Source: Amycolatopsis camponoti
Lineage (GTDB): Bacteria > Actinomycetota > Actinomycetes > Mycobacteriales > Pseudonocardiaceae
Assembly (NCBI RefSeq): GCF_902497555.1
Contig: NZ_CABVGP010000003.1
Location: forward strand, 1,550,001 to 1,614,000
Direction: 5' to 3'
DNA: 64,000 nt
Positions 18,555-27,319 of the stretch are shown here, piece by piece. The notes under the pieces were generated by a model, which saw only the letters and a program-made list of their open reading frames with translations, was not told the DNA's origin and did not search any database. The position numbers and the translations under genes were made by a program. How positions within the stretch are numbered: position 1 is the stretch's first letter; every line of letters starts with the position of its first letter.

Positions 18555-19448
18555 TCAGCCGGTCAGCTCGCCGGCCAGTTCCAGGGCGTGGTCGACGTCC
18601 TTCGCGACGTAGTGCAGGTCGACCAGCACCTCGGTGATGCCCTCCGCGCGGGCCACGTCCAGGCACGGTGGCACGTCCGCGACCGACTCGACCCCGGTAC
18701 CCGCGCGCGGGTTGATCCGCAGAACCCGCCGCAGGGTGCCGGGGTCCCGGCCGGCCTTCTCCGCCGCCTCGACGGCGACCGACCAGAGGCCGTGCAGGTA
18801 CTGCCGCGGCATCCAGCCGGCCAGCCAGCCGTCGGCCCGTCGCCCGATCCGGGCCAGTGCCGGCGGCGAAAACCCGCCGAGCAGCACCGGTGGCCGCGGG
18901 TCCTGCGCCGGGCGCAGGCCGACCGTCGACGGCGCGATCCGCCACTGCGGGCCGTCGTGCGCGACCGGGTCGCCGGTCCAGATCGCGTCGAGCGCGTCGA
19001 GCACCGCCTCGAGCCGCCGGCCGCGGCCCTCCCACGGGACGCCGGTCGCGAAGTACTCCTCGCGCAGCCAGCCGAGCCCGAGCCCGACGTCCAACCGGCC
19101 GCCGCTGGCCAGGTCGAGCGAGGTCAGGGCCCGGGCGAGCAGCACCGGGGAATAAACGGGTCCGGTCAGCGCGCTCATACCCAGGCGAGCGGTCCGCGTG
19201 ACGGCGGCCGCGGTGGCCAGCGTCGTGAACGGGTCCGCGAAGGTCTCGAACTCCCGGGGGTACGGGTGCTCCGGCGTTCCGCCACCCGGGTACAGGTCGG
19301 ACGGCTCGTGCGGCGTCAGGATCCGGTCGCCGACCCACAGCGAGCCGAAGCCGAGTTCCTCGGCAGCGATGGCGAAGCGCGCGACGGCCGCCGGGTCGGC
19401 GAGCGTGCCGTACTGGGGGAGCGCCAGCCCGAGCCGCATCCCGCTCAC
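18555..19448 (-). CDS. LLM-class (luciferase-like) flavin-dependent oxidoreductase
   Basis: Protein of 297 residues with the TIM-barrel landmarks of the bacterial luciferase-like superfamily: RLGLALPQYG at the start, AEELGFGSLWVGDR, YPREFETFADPFTTLATAAAVT, LDLASGGRLDVGLGLGW and PPVLLGGFSPPALARIGRRADGWL. Actinobacterial members of this type commonly use coenzyme F420 (TIGR03619-like), but FMN use cannot be excluded. The reaction is hydride transfer; the substrate is unknown. The GTG at 19448 is listed; ATG three codons later (19439) is equally possible. It is a single gene on the minus strand. Confidence 0.85.
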   Translation of the reverse strand: MSGMRLGLALPQYGTLADPAAVARFAIAAEELGFGSLWVGDRILTPHEPSDLYPGGGTPEHPYPREFETFADPFTTLATAAAVTRTARLGMSALTGPVYSPVLLARALTSLDLASGGRLDVGLGLGWLREEYFATGVPWEGRGRRLEAVLDALDAIWTGDPVAHDGPQWRIAPSTVGLRPAQDPRPPVLLGGFSPPALARIGRRADGWLAGWMPRQYLHGLWSVAVEAAEKAGRDPGTLRRVLRINPRAGTGVESVADVPPCLDVARAEGITEVLVDLHYVAKDVDHALELAGELTG

Positions 19449-19713
19449 CGGGCCACGGCGGACGCGGCCGGCGGGCCCGCTCTTCGGGGGTCCGGGGTGC
19501 TCGTCATGGCGGACATCCTGGCATGATCAGGTGGTCGGCGGGGAGTTTTCCGCCGGCCGGCCGGGGTACGGCGGTCGATCGGGGGGCGCGGTTGCGGGCT
19601 CTCGCGAGGCTTGCCGTAGACTTCGGGACTTGGAACGCACTACGGTCATCCCCGCCTGGATGGTGGGGATGCTGGAATGCGTCCTCCGGGGCTCCGAGCG
19701 ATCGGGGTCTCAC

Positions 19714-19786
<73 letters not shown>

Positions 19787-19818
19787 CGTAACGGAACTGG
19801 TGGAGCAGAGGAGTGGTC

Positions 19819-20253
19819 GTGAGCGACAGCGACGCCAGCGGCGGCGAGCAGGAGCAGGACGGTAACGGGCGGAAGCCCGAGAGCCCGTCCCGTCCCGTCA
19901 CAGCCGCTGCCCGGCGTGAGCGCCGTGCGACCGCTCGTCCGGCGGGCAAGTCCGCGGCACGTGCGGACGACAAGTCCCGGCCGGCCGGGAAGTCGGGGGA
20001 GAAGTCCGCCCCCGACGCGAAGGGCGCTCCGACCCCGAAGCGGGACCAGAAGCCGAAGAAGGCATCGGTGTTCGCGCGGCTGGTCCGCTTCATCCGCGAG
20101 GTGTGGGCGGAGCTGCGCAAGGTCATCTGGCCGAACCGCAAGCAGATGGTCACCTACACCGCGGTCGTGCTGGCCTTCGTGGTGTTCATGGTGGCCCTCG
20201 TCAGCGTGCTCGATCTGGCATTCAAGTGGGGCATCGGCAAGATCTTCGGCTGA
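19819..20253 (+). CDS. secE: Preprotein translocase subunit SecE
   Basis: Protein of 144 residues. A long charged Ser/Pro/Lys-rich N-terminal extension, common in actinobacteria, precedes the SecE core FARLVRFIREVWAELRKVIWPNRKQMVTYT and one membrane segment (VVLAFVVFMVALVSVLDLAF). It stabilises SecY in the SecYEG channel. The GTG at 19819 is chosen because AGAGGA lies six bases upstream; another GTG at 19813 abuts that site. It follows tRNA-Trp by 32 bases and precedes nusG by 74. Confidence 0.96.
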   Translation: MSDSDASGGEQEQDGNGRKPESPSRPVTAAARRERRATARPAGKSAARADDKSRPAGKSGEKSAPDAKGAPTPKRDQKPKKASVFARLVRFIREVWAELRKVIWPNRKQMVTYTAVVLAFVVFMVALVSVLDLAFKWGIGKIFG

Positions 20254-20327
20254 CGCGCCTCGGCGCGCGCCGATAGGGGCTCAGGTCCCGGCCTGACCCC
20301 GGCAATGATCAACTGAGAGGACGGAAC

Positions 20328-21161
20328 GTGACCTCCGACAACGGCACATCAGCCGGTCATGACCTGACCGAGCTTTCCGACGAGCAGGTGCACGCGGCAC
20401 TCGGTGACGAGGAGTCCGAGCACCTCGAGCCCGTCGAGGTGTCCGACGAGGTCGACGAAGCCGCTGCAGTTGACGAGTCCGGCGACGACGTGGCCGAGGC
20501 CGCGGCCGGCGAAGAGGCCGCCGAGCCCGAGGCGGACGACGAGGACCCGGTCGCCAAGCTGCGCGCCGAGCTGGTCGCCGCGCCCGGTGAGTGGTACGTC
20601 GTGCACTCGTACGCCGGGTACGAGAACAAGGTGAAGACCAACCTCGAGACCCGGACCACGACCCTGGACGTCGAGGACTACATCTTCCAGATCGAGGTCC
20701 CGACCGAAGAGGTCACCGAGATCAAGAACGGCCAGCGCAAGCAGGTGCAGCGCAAGGTGCTGCCCGGCTACATCCTGGTCAGGATGGACCTGAACGACGC
20801 CTCGTGGAGCGCGGTGCGCAACACGCCGGGCGTCACCGGGTTCGTCGGCGCCACCTCGCGGCCTTCGCCGCTGACCGTGGACGAGGTCCTGAAGTTCCTC
20901 GCCCCGAAGGTCGAGAGCGAAGCCCCGGCGAAGTCCGGCAAGGGCGATTCCGCCACGACCGCGGCCCCGCTCGGTGGCCCGGCCGTCGAGGTGGACTTCG
21001 AGATCGGCGAGTCGGTCACGGTCATGGACGGCCCGTTCGCGACGCTGCCGGCGACGATCTCCGAGGTCAACGTCGACGGGCAGAAGCTGAAGGTCCTGGT
21101 GTCGATCTTCGGCCGGGAGACCCCGGTCGAGCTGTCGTTCAACCAGGTCTCCAAGATCTGA
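20328..21161 (+). CDS. nusG: Transcription termination/antitermination factor NusG
   Basis: Protein of 277 residues. An acidic N-terminal extension of about 85 residues (actinobacterial feature) is followed by the NGN domain beginning [19 protein letters not shown], with [10 protein letters not shown] and [11 protein letters not shown] linker and the C-terminal KOW domain follow ([25 protein letters not shown]). It binds RNA polymerase and couples it to Rho or the ribosome. The GTG start follows GAGAGGACGGAAC. It sits in the secE-nusG-rplK-rplA group. Confidence 0.97.
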   Translation: MTSDNGTSAGHDLTELSDEQVHAALGDEESEHLEPVEVSDEVDEAAAVDESGDDVAEAAAGEEAAEPEADDEDPVAKLRAELVAAPGEWYVVHSYAGYENKVKTNLETRTTTLDVEDYIFQIEVPTEEVTEIKNGQRKQVQRKVLPGYILVRMDLNDASWSAVRNTPGVTGFVGATSRPSPLTVDEVLKFLAPKVESEAPAKSGKGDSATTAAPLGGPAVEVDFEIGESVTVMDGPFATLPATISEVNVDGQKLKVLVSIFGRETPVELSFNQVSKI

Positions 21162-21234
21162 CGGCCGCCGCGCGGCCGCAGTCCCCACGTCCACGGCAGG
21201 TACGCGGGGAACGTAGTACAGGACAGGAAAAGAA

Positions 21235-21666
21235 ATGCCACCCAAGAAGAAGAAGCTTGCGGCGATCATCAAGCTGCAGATCAAGGCGGGCGCGGCCAAC
21301 CCCGCACCGCCGGTCGGCCCGGCTCTGGGTCAGCACGGCGTCAACATCATGGAGTTCTGCAAGGCCTACAACGCCGCGACCGAGTCGCAGCGTGGGGACG
21401 TCGTCCCGGTCGAGATCTCCGTGTACGAGGACCGGTCGTTCGACTTCAAGCTGAAGACGCCGCCGGCCGCGCGCCTGCTGCTCAAGGCCGCTGGTGTCGA
21501 GAAGGGCTCGGGCGAGCCGCACAAGACCAAGGTCGCCAAGGTCACCTGGGACCAGGTCCGCGAGATCGCCAAGACCAAGGAGTCCGACCTCAACGCGCAC
21601 GACATCGACCAGGCCGCGAAGATCATCGCCGGCACCGCCCGCTCGATGGGCATCACGGTCGTCTGA
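21235..21666 (+). CDS. rplK: Ribosomal protein uL11
   Basis: Protein of 143 residues, full length. It begins [19 protein letters not shown] and carries the family blocks [26 protein letters not shown] and [14 protein letters not shown]. It binds 23S rRNA at the GTPase-associated centre, the site of thiopeptide antibiotics. RBS AGGA. It is 98 bases ahead of rplA and part of the nusG transcript by arrangement. Confidence 0.98.
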   Translation: MPPKKKKLAAIIKLQIKAGAANPAPPVGPALGQHGVNIMEFCKAYNAATESQRGDVVPVEISVYEDRSFDFKLKTPPAARLLLKAAGVEKGSGEPHKTKVAKVTWDQVREIAKTKESDLNAHDIDQAAKIIAGTARSMGITVV

Positions 21667-21763
21667 GTCGCCGGCCTCGACCCGTCGAGGCGGCGAGTTG
21701 TTCGTGGGAGAGCCAGTGCTGGCTCCGACCACACTGATCCACTTTTGACTTAAGGACAGAAGC

Positions 21764-22483
21764 ATGACCAAGCACAGCAAGGCTTACCGCCAGGCTGCGG
21801 AGCTCATCGACAAGGCGCGGCTGTACGCGCCGGTCGAGGCCGCGCAGCTGGCGAAGGAGACCTCCAAGACCAAGATGGACGCGACCGTCGAGGTCGCGAT
21901 GCGTCTCGGTGTGGACCCCCGCAAGGCCGACCAGATGGTCCGCGGCACCGTGAACCTGCCGCACGGCACCGGTAAGACCGCCCGCGTCATCGTCTTCGCC
22001 GTCGGCGACAAGGCCGCCGAGGCCGAGGCCGCCGGCGCGGACGCGGTCGGCACCGACGAGCTGATCGAGCGCATCCAGGGTGGCTGGCTCGACTTCGACG
22101 CCGCGATCGCGACGCCGGACCAGATGGCCAAGGTGGGCCGCATCGCCCGCATCCTCGGCCCGCGTGGCCTGATGCCGAACCCGAAGACCGGCACGGTGAC
22201 CCCCGCGGTCGAGAAGGCCGTGAAGGACATCAAGGGCGGCAAGATCAACTTCCGCGTCGACAAGCAGGCCAACCTGCACCTGGTGATCGGCAAGGCTTCC
22301 TTCGACACGGAGAAGCTGGTCGAGAACTACGCGGCGGCGCTGGACGAGATCCTCCGCGCCAAGCCGTCGTCGGCGAAGGGCCGTTACCTGAAGAAGGTCA
22401 CCTTCACCACGACGATGGGCCCGGGCATCCCGGTCGACCCGCTGCGCACCCGCAACCTCCTTTCCGAGGACGCGAACGCCTGA
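21764..22483 (+). CDS. rplA: Ribosomal protein uL1
   Basis: Protein of 239 residues. Family landmarks are [54 protein letters not shown] and [21 protein letters not shown]. It forms the L1 stalk, and in many bacteria represses translation of its own rplK-rplA mRNA. The start ATG follows AAGGACAGAAGC. A strong terminator starts 16 bases after the stop. Confidence 0.98.
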   Translation: MTKHSKAYRQAAELIDKARLYAPVEAAQLAKETSKTKMDATVEVAMRLGVDPRKADQMVRGTVNLPHGTGKTARVIVFAVGDKAAEAEAAGADAVGTDELIERIQGGWLDFDAAIATPDQMAKVGRIARILGPRGLMPNPKTGTVTPAVEKAVKDIKGGKINFRVDKQANLHLVIGKASFDTEKLVENYAAALDEILRAKPSSAKGRYLKKVTFTTTMGPGIPVDPLRTRNLLSEDANA

Positions 22484-22498
22484 GTCGGACATCACCGG

Positions 22499-22533
22499 AA
22501 AGGGCGCTCCCGCTTGCTGCGGGGGCGCCCTTT
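22499..22533 (+). terminator. Terminator of rplK-rplA
   Basis: A 15-base stem (AAAGGGCGCTCCCGC / GCGGGGGCGCCCTTT, one G-T pair) with a TTGCT loop, ending in TTTCTTCGT. It closes the secE-nusG-rplK-rplA block. Confidence 0.88.
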
Positions 22534-22544
22534 CTTCGTGTCTC

Positions 22545-23327
22545 ATGGAGGTCATGCCGACTTTCGCGTCGTTCGACGGCCTCCGGTTGAACTACACCGT
22601 GTGGGAGGGCGAGGCCGCCCACCGCCCGGTGCTGCTGCAGCACGGCTTCGCGGCCGACACGAACGCGAACTGGATCTCGACCGGCGTGGTGGCCGCGTTG
22701 CGATCCGCCGGCCTGACGGTGATCTCGCTGGACGCCCGCGGCCACGGCCGTTCGGAGAAGCCCCACGACGAGTGCCGCTACACGGGCGACAGCATGGCCC
22801 GCGACGTTTCGGCGCTGCTGGACGAGCTGGGCCTGGACGAGGTGTCCCTGGTCGGCTACTCGATGGGCGCGATCATCGCCCTGGCGGCCACGGCGGCGGA
22901 CAAGCGCATCCGCTGCCTGGCCACGGGCGGCGTGGGTTCGGGCATCGTCGACTTCGGCGGCGTCGACCTGCGCGTGGTGAAGCCCGCGGAGATCGCTTCG
23001 GCTTTGCTGGCCGAGGATCCTTCGACGGTGCCGCCTTCCGGGGTCCCGTTCCGCCTGCTGGCCGACGCGGTGGGCGGGGATCGCCAGGCCTTGGCGGCGG
23101 TGGCGCTGGCTTCGCAGGAGGGGCACGTGGAGCTGTCGTCGATCGGCGTCCCGACGCTGGTGCTGGCCGGCGACCAGGACCTGCTGGCCGCCGAGCCGGA
23201 GCGCCTGGCGGCGGCGATCGCGGGGGCCCGCCTGGTCCGCATCCCCGGCGACCACATGACGGCGGTGATGTCACCGGCATTCTCGGAGGCGCTGGTGACG
23301 TTCTTGACCGCCCCTCACCCCCGCTGA
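22545..23327 (+). CDS. Alpha/beta-hydrolase
   Basis: Protein of 260 residues with the alpha/beta-hydrolase pattern: VLLQHGFAA (oxyanion loop), VISLDARGHGRSEKP, the nucleophile elbow GYSMGA, an acid in LVLAGDQDLLA, and the catalytic His in PGDHMTAV. The reaction is probably hydrolysis of an ester, thioester or epoxide; the substrate is unknown. No signal peptide, so cytoplasmic. ATG at 22545 is listed; ATG at 22554 (MPTFAS) is an alternative, but GGAGG lies only two bases before it. It starts just after the rplA terminator and ends at the stop of the converging membrane protein gene. Confidence 0.85.
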   Translation: MEVMPTFASFDGLRLNYTVWEGEAAHRPVLLQHGFAADTNANWISTGVVAALRSAGLTVISLDARGHGRSEKPHDECRYTGDSMARDVSALLDELGLDEVSLVGYSMGAIIALAATAADKRIRCLATGGVGSGIVDFGGVDLRVVKPAEIASALLAEDPSTVPPSGVPFRLLADAVGGDRQALAAVALASQEGHVELSSIGVPTLVLAGDQDLLAAEPERLAAAIAGARLVRIPGDHMTAVMSPAFSEALVTFLTAPHPR

Positions 23328-24287
23328 TCAGCCGGTCGGCGACGGGGTGGTGGGCACTCCGCTGCACTTCGCCGGGCCGATGGCGTGACCGGTGATGAGC
23401 CACTGGCCCTTGTCCACCTTCGAGACCGTGAAGACACCCAGCGCCGGACCGCCGCTCACCGCGTAGTTGCACGAATCGATCGTCACGGTGTCGCCGGGCA
23501 ACGGGTCCGAGACGCTCGACGGCAGGGATTCCGCGTAGGCGTTCTTGTTCGTCACCTGGGTCGCGAGGAACTCGACGGCCTTCTTGCAGTCGGTCTGAGC
23601 GGTGTTCTGGCGGAACGTCTGCGCGATGTCCTGCGCGAACTGGGTCTGGATGTCGCGCTGACCCTCGTTCTGGAAGCGGCCGCAGGCGTCGGCGACCCGG
23701 CCCTGGGCGATGTTGTGGTACACGAACCGCACCGCTTCGTACGGGTTCGTCGAGAACACGTGGTTGGTGTGATAGGTCCCGCCGCCCTCCTGGGCGAGCT
23801 GGGCCGACGTCTTGCCCTCGTCGTTCGGGAAGAAGTGGTTGTACAGCCACGTTCCGGCCAGGCCGAGGATCACGATCGCCAGCGCCCAGGCGATGACTTT
23901 CTTGCCGATCCAGCTCAGCCACTTCGGCGCCCGGCGGCGTTCGGTGGGAACCAGCTGGTAGCCCGGCGGGATGGCCGGTGGCTCACCGGACTGCCGGGCA
24001 GTCGGCTGCGACGGCGGGGCCTGCACCACGCCGCCGCCCGGCGGGGGAGCCGGCTGGTTGCCCTGCTGGGACTGGGTGAATCGCAAGTAGTCCTGGAACT
24101 GCTGGAACTGGCGGAACTGCTCCAGCTGCGCCTGATCCATCGGCGGCTGCGCGCCCTCGCCGGAGGGCGGGTGCGCGCCGGACTGCGCGGGTACCGGCGA
24201 ACCCCCGCCGCCGGAGGGGGCGGGCGGGTTCGAGCCCGCCGGTTCGATTTCCGAGCCCGGCTTTCCGTCATCGCGCTGCTCCGCCAC
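23328..24287 (-). CDS. Membrane-anchored protein with Pro/Gln-rich cytoplasmic tail
   Basis: Protein of 319 residues. The N-terminal about 115 residues are low complexity (Pro, Gly, Gln), then a basic WIGKKV stretch, one membrane segment (VIAWALAIVILGLAGTWLY) and an external domain of about 160 residues. The external part has four cysteines (ACGRF, DCKKA, SCNYA, KCSG) that could form two disulfides, and its helical start plus beta sheet resembles small NTF2-like or Mce-associated-type domains, though I cannot name a family. The GTG start at 24287. It converges tail to tail with the hydrolase gene and is divergent from the rplJ leader. Confidence 0.75.
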   Translation of the reverse strand: MAEQRDDGKPGSEIEPAGSNPPAPSGGGGSPVPAQSGAHPPSGEGAQPPMDQAQLEQFRQFQQFQDYLRFTQSQQGNQPAPPPGGGVVQAPPSQPTARQSGEPPAIPPGYQLVPTERRRAPKWLSWIGKKVIAWALAIVILGLAGTWLYNHFFPNDEGKTSAQLAQEGGGTYHTNHVFSTNPYEAVRFVYHNIAQGRVADACGRFQNEGQRDIQTQFAQDIAQTFRQNTAQTDCKKAVEFLATQVTNKNAYAESLPSSVSDPLPGDTVTIDSCNYAVSGGPALGVFTVSKVDKGQWLITGHAIGPAKCSGVPTTPSPTG

Positions 24288-24384
24288 GTGACCATGATGC
24301 CCTCCCGGGCCTTCCGCGGAACCCCCAGCCGCCCTAAACGCAGGTCAGGGCGGGGGCCCGGTGAAGCCTCCGGAACCAGCCGGG

Positions 24385-24390
24385 TATAGT
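24385..24390 (+). promoter_or_regulatory. Candidate -10 box of the rplJ-rplL promoter
   Basis: TATAGT matches the -10 consensus at five of six positions and lies just ahead of the L10 leader. The region 17 bases upstream (TGAAGC) is a poor -35 match, so the call rests mainly on the -10 box and position. Confidence 0.45.
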
Positions 24391-24397
24391 TCACGGC

Positions 24398-24560
24398 AGT
24401 TCTACCGAAGACCGCTGGTTTTCCCCGTTCGCACGGGGAACGAAGGTCCCGCAACTCGTCGGGCGGCCCGCGCAGGAGGAACGAGGCTCGGCACCCTGTG
24501 TGCCGTATGACGCCCCGCGCCTGCTTGCGCGAGGGCGTTTCGTCGTATCGGGGGCCCCTC
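24398..24560 (+). ncRNA. L10 leader (ribosomal protein L10/L7-L12 autoregulatory 5' UTR)
   Basis: This untranslated region precedes rplJ by 40-200 bases. It starts with the block TTCTACCGAAGACCGCTGG, resembling actinobacterial L10 leaders, followed by a perfect hairpin TTCCCCGT-TCGC-ACGGGGAA (24421-24440). Near the 3' end is a second strong stem, ACGCCCCGCGC / GCGCGAGGGCGT (24510-24538), ending in TTTCGTCGT, which looks like an attenuator terminator. In the known mechanism L10 with L7/L12 binds the leader and lowers expression. Boundaries are approximate. The 24288-24598 gap is otherwise empty. Confidence 0.75.
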
Positions 24561-24598
24561 GGCGCCAGTGGAAACACTAGCCAAGAGAGGAGGCGACC

Positions 24599-25153
24599 AT
24601 GGCGAAGCCCGACAAGGTGGCGGCCGTCGCCGAGATCGCGGAGAGCTTCCGCACCAGCTCGGCCACCGTCGTTACCCAGTACACCGGCCTCTCCGTGTCC
24701 CAGCTGTCCCAGCTGCGCCGCGCTCTCGGCACCAGTGCCAAGTACCGGGTCGCGAAGAACACCCTCGTCAAGCGTGCCGCTGAGGACGCCGGCGTCAAGG
24801 GTCTCGAGAACCTGTTCGTCGGCGCCACCGCCATCGCCTTCGTCGAGGGTGAAGCGGTCGACGCCGCCAAGGCGCTTCGCGACTTCGCGAAGGACAACAA
24901 CGCGCTTGTGATCAAGGGCGGCTACATGGACGGCAAAGCGCTGTCCGTGGACGAGATCAACCGGATCGCCGATCTCGACAGCCGTGAGGTCCTGCTCGCC
25001 AAGGCGGCGGGCGCGTTCAAGGCGAAGCTTTCCCAGGCCGCCGCGCTGTTCCAGGCGCCGGCGTCCCAGGTCGCCCGCCTGGCTGCCGCGCTGGAGGAGA
25101 AGCAGCGCAACGCCGCCGGTACCGAAGCAGCCGAAGCACCCGCCGAGAGCTGA
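24599..25153 (+). CDS. rplJ: Ribosomal protein uL10
   Basis: Protein of 184 residues. It begins [17 protein letters not shown] and has [20 protein letters not shown] and [13 protein letters not shown], typical of L10; the C-terminal helix ([25 protein letters not shown]) binds L7/L12 dimers. It is the base of the ribosomal stalk. RBS GAGAGGAGG. Expression is probably autoregulated through the leader upstream. It is 50 bases ahead of rplL. Confidence 0.98.
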   Translation: MAKPDKVAAVAEIAESFRTSSATVVTQYTGLSVSQLSQLRRALGTSAKYRVAKNTLVKRAAEDAGVKGLENLFVGATAIAFVEGEAVDAAKALRDFAKDNNALVIKGGYMDGKALSVDEINRIADLDSREVLLAKAAGAFKAKLSQAAALFQAPASQVARLAAALEEKQRNAAGTEAAEAPAES

Positions 25154-25203
25154 ACCACCCCCCACCCCGAACGTCTAGTTCGTTTTTCTGAGAGGAAGCC
25201 ATC

Positions 25204-25590
25204 ATGGCGAAGCTGAGCACCGCCGAGCTGATCGACGCCTTCAAGGAGCTGACCCTCCTCGAGCTGTCCGAGTTCGTGAAGGAGTTCGAAGAGGTCTTCG
25301 ACGTCACCGCCGCCGCCCCGGTCGCCGTGGCCGCCGCCGGCCCCGCCGGTGCCGCTGCCCCGGTCGCCGAGGAGCAGGACGAGTTCGACGTCATCCTCGA
25401 GGGCGCCGGCGACAAGAAGATCCAGGTCATCAAGGTCGTCCGCGAGGTCGTCTCCGGTCTGGGCCTGAAGGAGGCCAAGGAGCTGGTCGAGGCCGCTCCC
25501 AAGGCCCTCCTGGAGAAGGTCGACAAGGAGGCCGCCGAGGCCGCCAAGGAGAAGCTCGAGGCCGCGGGCGCCAAGATCTCCATCAAGTGA
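25204..25590 (+). CDS. rplL: Ribosomal protein bL12 (L7/L12)
   Basis: Protein of 128 residues. An N-terminal dimerisation helix ([28 protein letters not shown]), an Ala/Pro/Val hinge and the factor-binding C-terminal domain ([30 protein letters not shown]) are all present. Multiple copies on L10 recruit translational GTPases such as the EF-G and EF-Tu encoded later in the window. RBS AGAGGAAG. A terminator follows. Confidence 0.98.
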   Translation: MAKLSTAELIDAFKELTLLELSEFVKEFEEVFDVTAAAPVAVAAAGPAGAAAPVAEEQDEFDVILEGAGDKKIQVIKVVREVVSGLGLKEAKELVEAAPKALLEKVDKEAAEAAKEKLEAAGAKISIK

Positions 25591-25627
25591 TTCCGGGCGC
25601 GTGAGCGCCTGGCACCACCTCGAGAAG

Positions 25628-25655
25628 GGGCGGGCATCCACTCGGATGCCCGCCC
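25628..25655 (+). terminator. Terminator of rplJ-rplL
   Basis: A perfect 12-base stem (GGGCGGGCATCC / GGATGCCCGCCC) with an ACTC loop, followed by TTCCGTGTT. It lies 37 bases after the rplL stop. Confidence 0.82.
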
Positions 25656-25696
25656 TTCCGTGTTGCACGGACGCGCTTCGGAGCGATCTGACGACC

Positions 25697-25834
25697 ATGA
25701 CCGACCCCGAGCACGTCGAGCTCCTCGCGCAGCAGCTGTCCGCCCGCAAGCCCCTCCTGACGCTCTCCCTGGCGGCCGTGCTCGCGCCAGTGCTGTTCCT
25801 GCTGGTCCTCGCCGCTTTCACGGTGATCCCCTAG
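25697..25834 (+). CDS. Small putative membrane protein
   Basis: A short reading frame of 45 residues starting MTDPEHVELLAQQLSARKPLL, then one hydrophobic segment (TLSLAAVLAPVLFLLVLAAF). The amphipathic start followed by a membrane helix is plausible for a small membrane protein, but the nearest GGAG lies about 13 bases upstream and no homologue is recalled. It is flanked by two hairpins. Treat as tentative. Confidence 0.4.
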   Translation: MTDPEHVELLAQQLSARKPLLTLSLAAVLAPVLFLLVLAAFTVIP

Positions 25835-25850
25835 GAGCCGTGTCCGATTG

Positions 25851-25881
25851 GCCCCGGGTCCCTAAATCGTGGGACCGGGGC
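25851..25881 (+). terminator. GC-rich hairpin upstream of the mce operon
   Basis: GCCCCGGGTCCC pairs with GGGACCGGGGC (one bulged base) around an eight-base loop, followed by TTCGG. It may terminate the small gene at 25697. The 25882-26122 stretch should hold the mce operon promoter, but no clear boxes were found. Confidence 0.5.
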
Positions 25882-26122
25882 TTCGGAGATCTGCGTCGTT
25901 GCCCCGAATGGACTACCGTGCCTCCCATTGCCGATCACGGCGGGGTGACGATGGATCCGGGTCTGGCCAGAAAAGAAAACTGGTGAGTAACCTGTTCGCA
26001 CTCAGCTCGTTGCACCTGGTTGACGCGGGTTCATGGGGCCCACAGCCCGCACCCGCCGCCGACGTGGGGTGGCATGGGTGTGGCAGCGGGCGCAATGACG
26101 CGGAACAGCTCCTGGAGGTGCG

Positions 26123-27319
26123 ATGGGTGCCGAGGTGGTCATCGAAGGTCTGACCAAGTCCTTCGGTAAGCAGGCCATCTGGCGGGACGTCACGTTGACA
26201 CTGCCCCCGGGCGAAGTGTCGGCGATGCTCGGTCCGTCGGGAACCGGCAAGTCGGTGTTCCTCAAGTCGATGATCGGGCTGCTCAAGCCGGACCGCGGCC
26301 GCTGCGTGATCAACGGGGTGGACATCGTCACCTGCTCCGAGCACAAGCTGTACGAGATCCGGAAGCTCTTCGGCGTCCTCTTCCAGGACGGCGCGCTGTT
26401 CGGCTCGATGAACCTCTACGACAACGTCGCCTTCCCGCTGCGCGAGCACACGAAGAAGTCCGAGACGGAAATCCGCCGGATCGTCCTCGAAAAGCTCGAC
26501 ATGACCGGTCTGAACGGCGCCGACAAGAAGCTGCCCGGCGAAATCTCCGGCGGTATGCGCAAGCGTGCCGGCCTCGCCCGCGCCCTCGTGCTGGACCCGG
26601 AGATCATCCTGGTCGACGAGCCGGACTCGGGCCTCGACCCGGTCCGCACCACCTACATCTCGCAGCTGTTCCTCGATGTCAACGCGCAGATCGACGCGAC
26701 GTTCCTGATCGTCACGCACAACATCAACCTGGCGCGCACGGTGCCGGACAACCTGGGCATGCTCTTCCGCAAGGAACTGGTCATGTTCGGCCCGCGGGAG
26801 GTGCTGCTGACCAGCGAAGAGCCGGTCGTCAAGCAGTTCCTCAACGGCAAGATGCAGGGCCCGATCGGCATGTCCGAGGAGAAGGACTCCGCCCAGATGG
26901 CCGCCGAGCAGGCGATGTTCGACGCCGGCCACCACGCGGGCGGTGTCGAGGACGTCTCCGGGGTGCCCCCGCAGATGCAGACGACGCCGGGCGTGCCGAC
27001 CCGGATGGGCGCCGTCCGCCGCAAGGACCGCGTCATGGAGGTCATGCACCGGCTGCCGCCGGCCGCGCAGGAGAGCATCATCGCCTCCCTCTCGCCGGAG
27101 GAGCAACGCCACTACGGCGTCAGCCCGCGGCGCGTCGCGCAGGCCCAGCAGCAACAGCAGCAGGTCCCGGCCGGTGCCCGGCAGGGTGACGGCGTCCCGA
27201 ACCAGCACCACGGCGAGCTGCCCGCCGACCAGGTCGCGCGCATCCCCGGCGGCCAGCCGCCCAGACCGGGCGCACGGCGCATGCCGCCGCCACCGAACAA
27301 CGGGCCAGGTGGCCGGTGA
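26123..27319 (+). CDS. mceG: Mce system ATP-binding protein (Mkl/MceG type)
   Basis: Protein of 398 residues. Residues 1-250 are an ABC ATPase: Walker A GPSGTGKS, Q-loop FQDGALFGSMN, signature ISGGMRKRAGLARAL, Walker B IILVDEPDSGLD and switch His in IVTHN. The sequence is close to MlaF/Mkl, which energise MlaE/YrbE permeases. A C-terminal extension of about 150 residues, rich in Gln, Pro and Gly, follows and includes VMHRLPPAAQESIIASLSPEEQRHYG; such tails occur in actinobacterial MceG and may contact the permease or stabilise the complex. ATG start after GGAGG. It overlaps the first YrbE gene by four bases, so it is part of this operon. Confidence 0.94.
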   Translation: MGAEVVIEGLTKSFGKQAIWRDVTLTLPPGEVSAMLGPSGTGKSVFLKSMIGLLKPDRGRCVINGVDIVTCSEHKLYEIRKLFGVLFQDGALFGSMNLYDNVAFPLREHTKKSETEIRRIVLEKLDMTGLNGADKKLPGEISGGMRKRAGLARALVLDPEIILVDEPDSGLDPVRTTYISQLFLDVNAQIDATFLIVTHNINLARTVPDNLGMLFRKELVMFGPREVLLTSEEPVVKQFLNGKMQGPIGMSEEKDSAQMAAEQAMFDAGHHAGGVEDVSGVPPQMQTTPGVPTRMGAVRRKDRVMEVMHRLPPAAQESIIASLSPEEQRHYGVSPRRVAQAQQQQQQVPAGARQGDGVPNQHHGELPADQVARIPGGQPPRPGARRMPPPPNNGPGGR

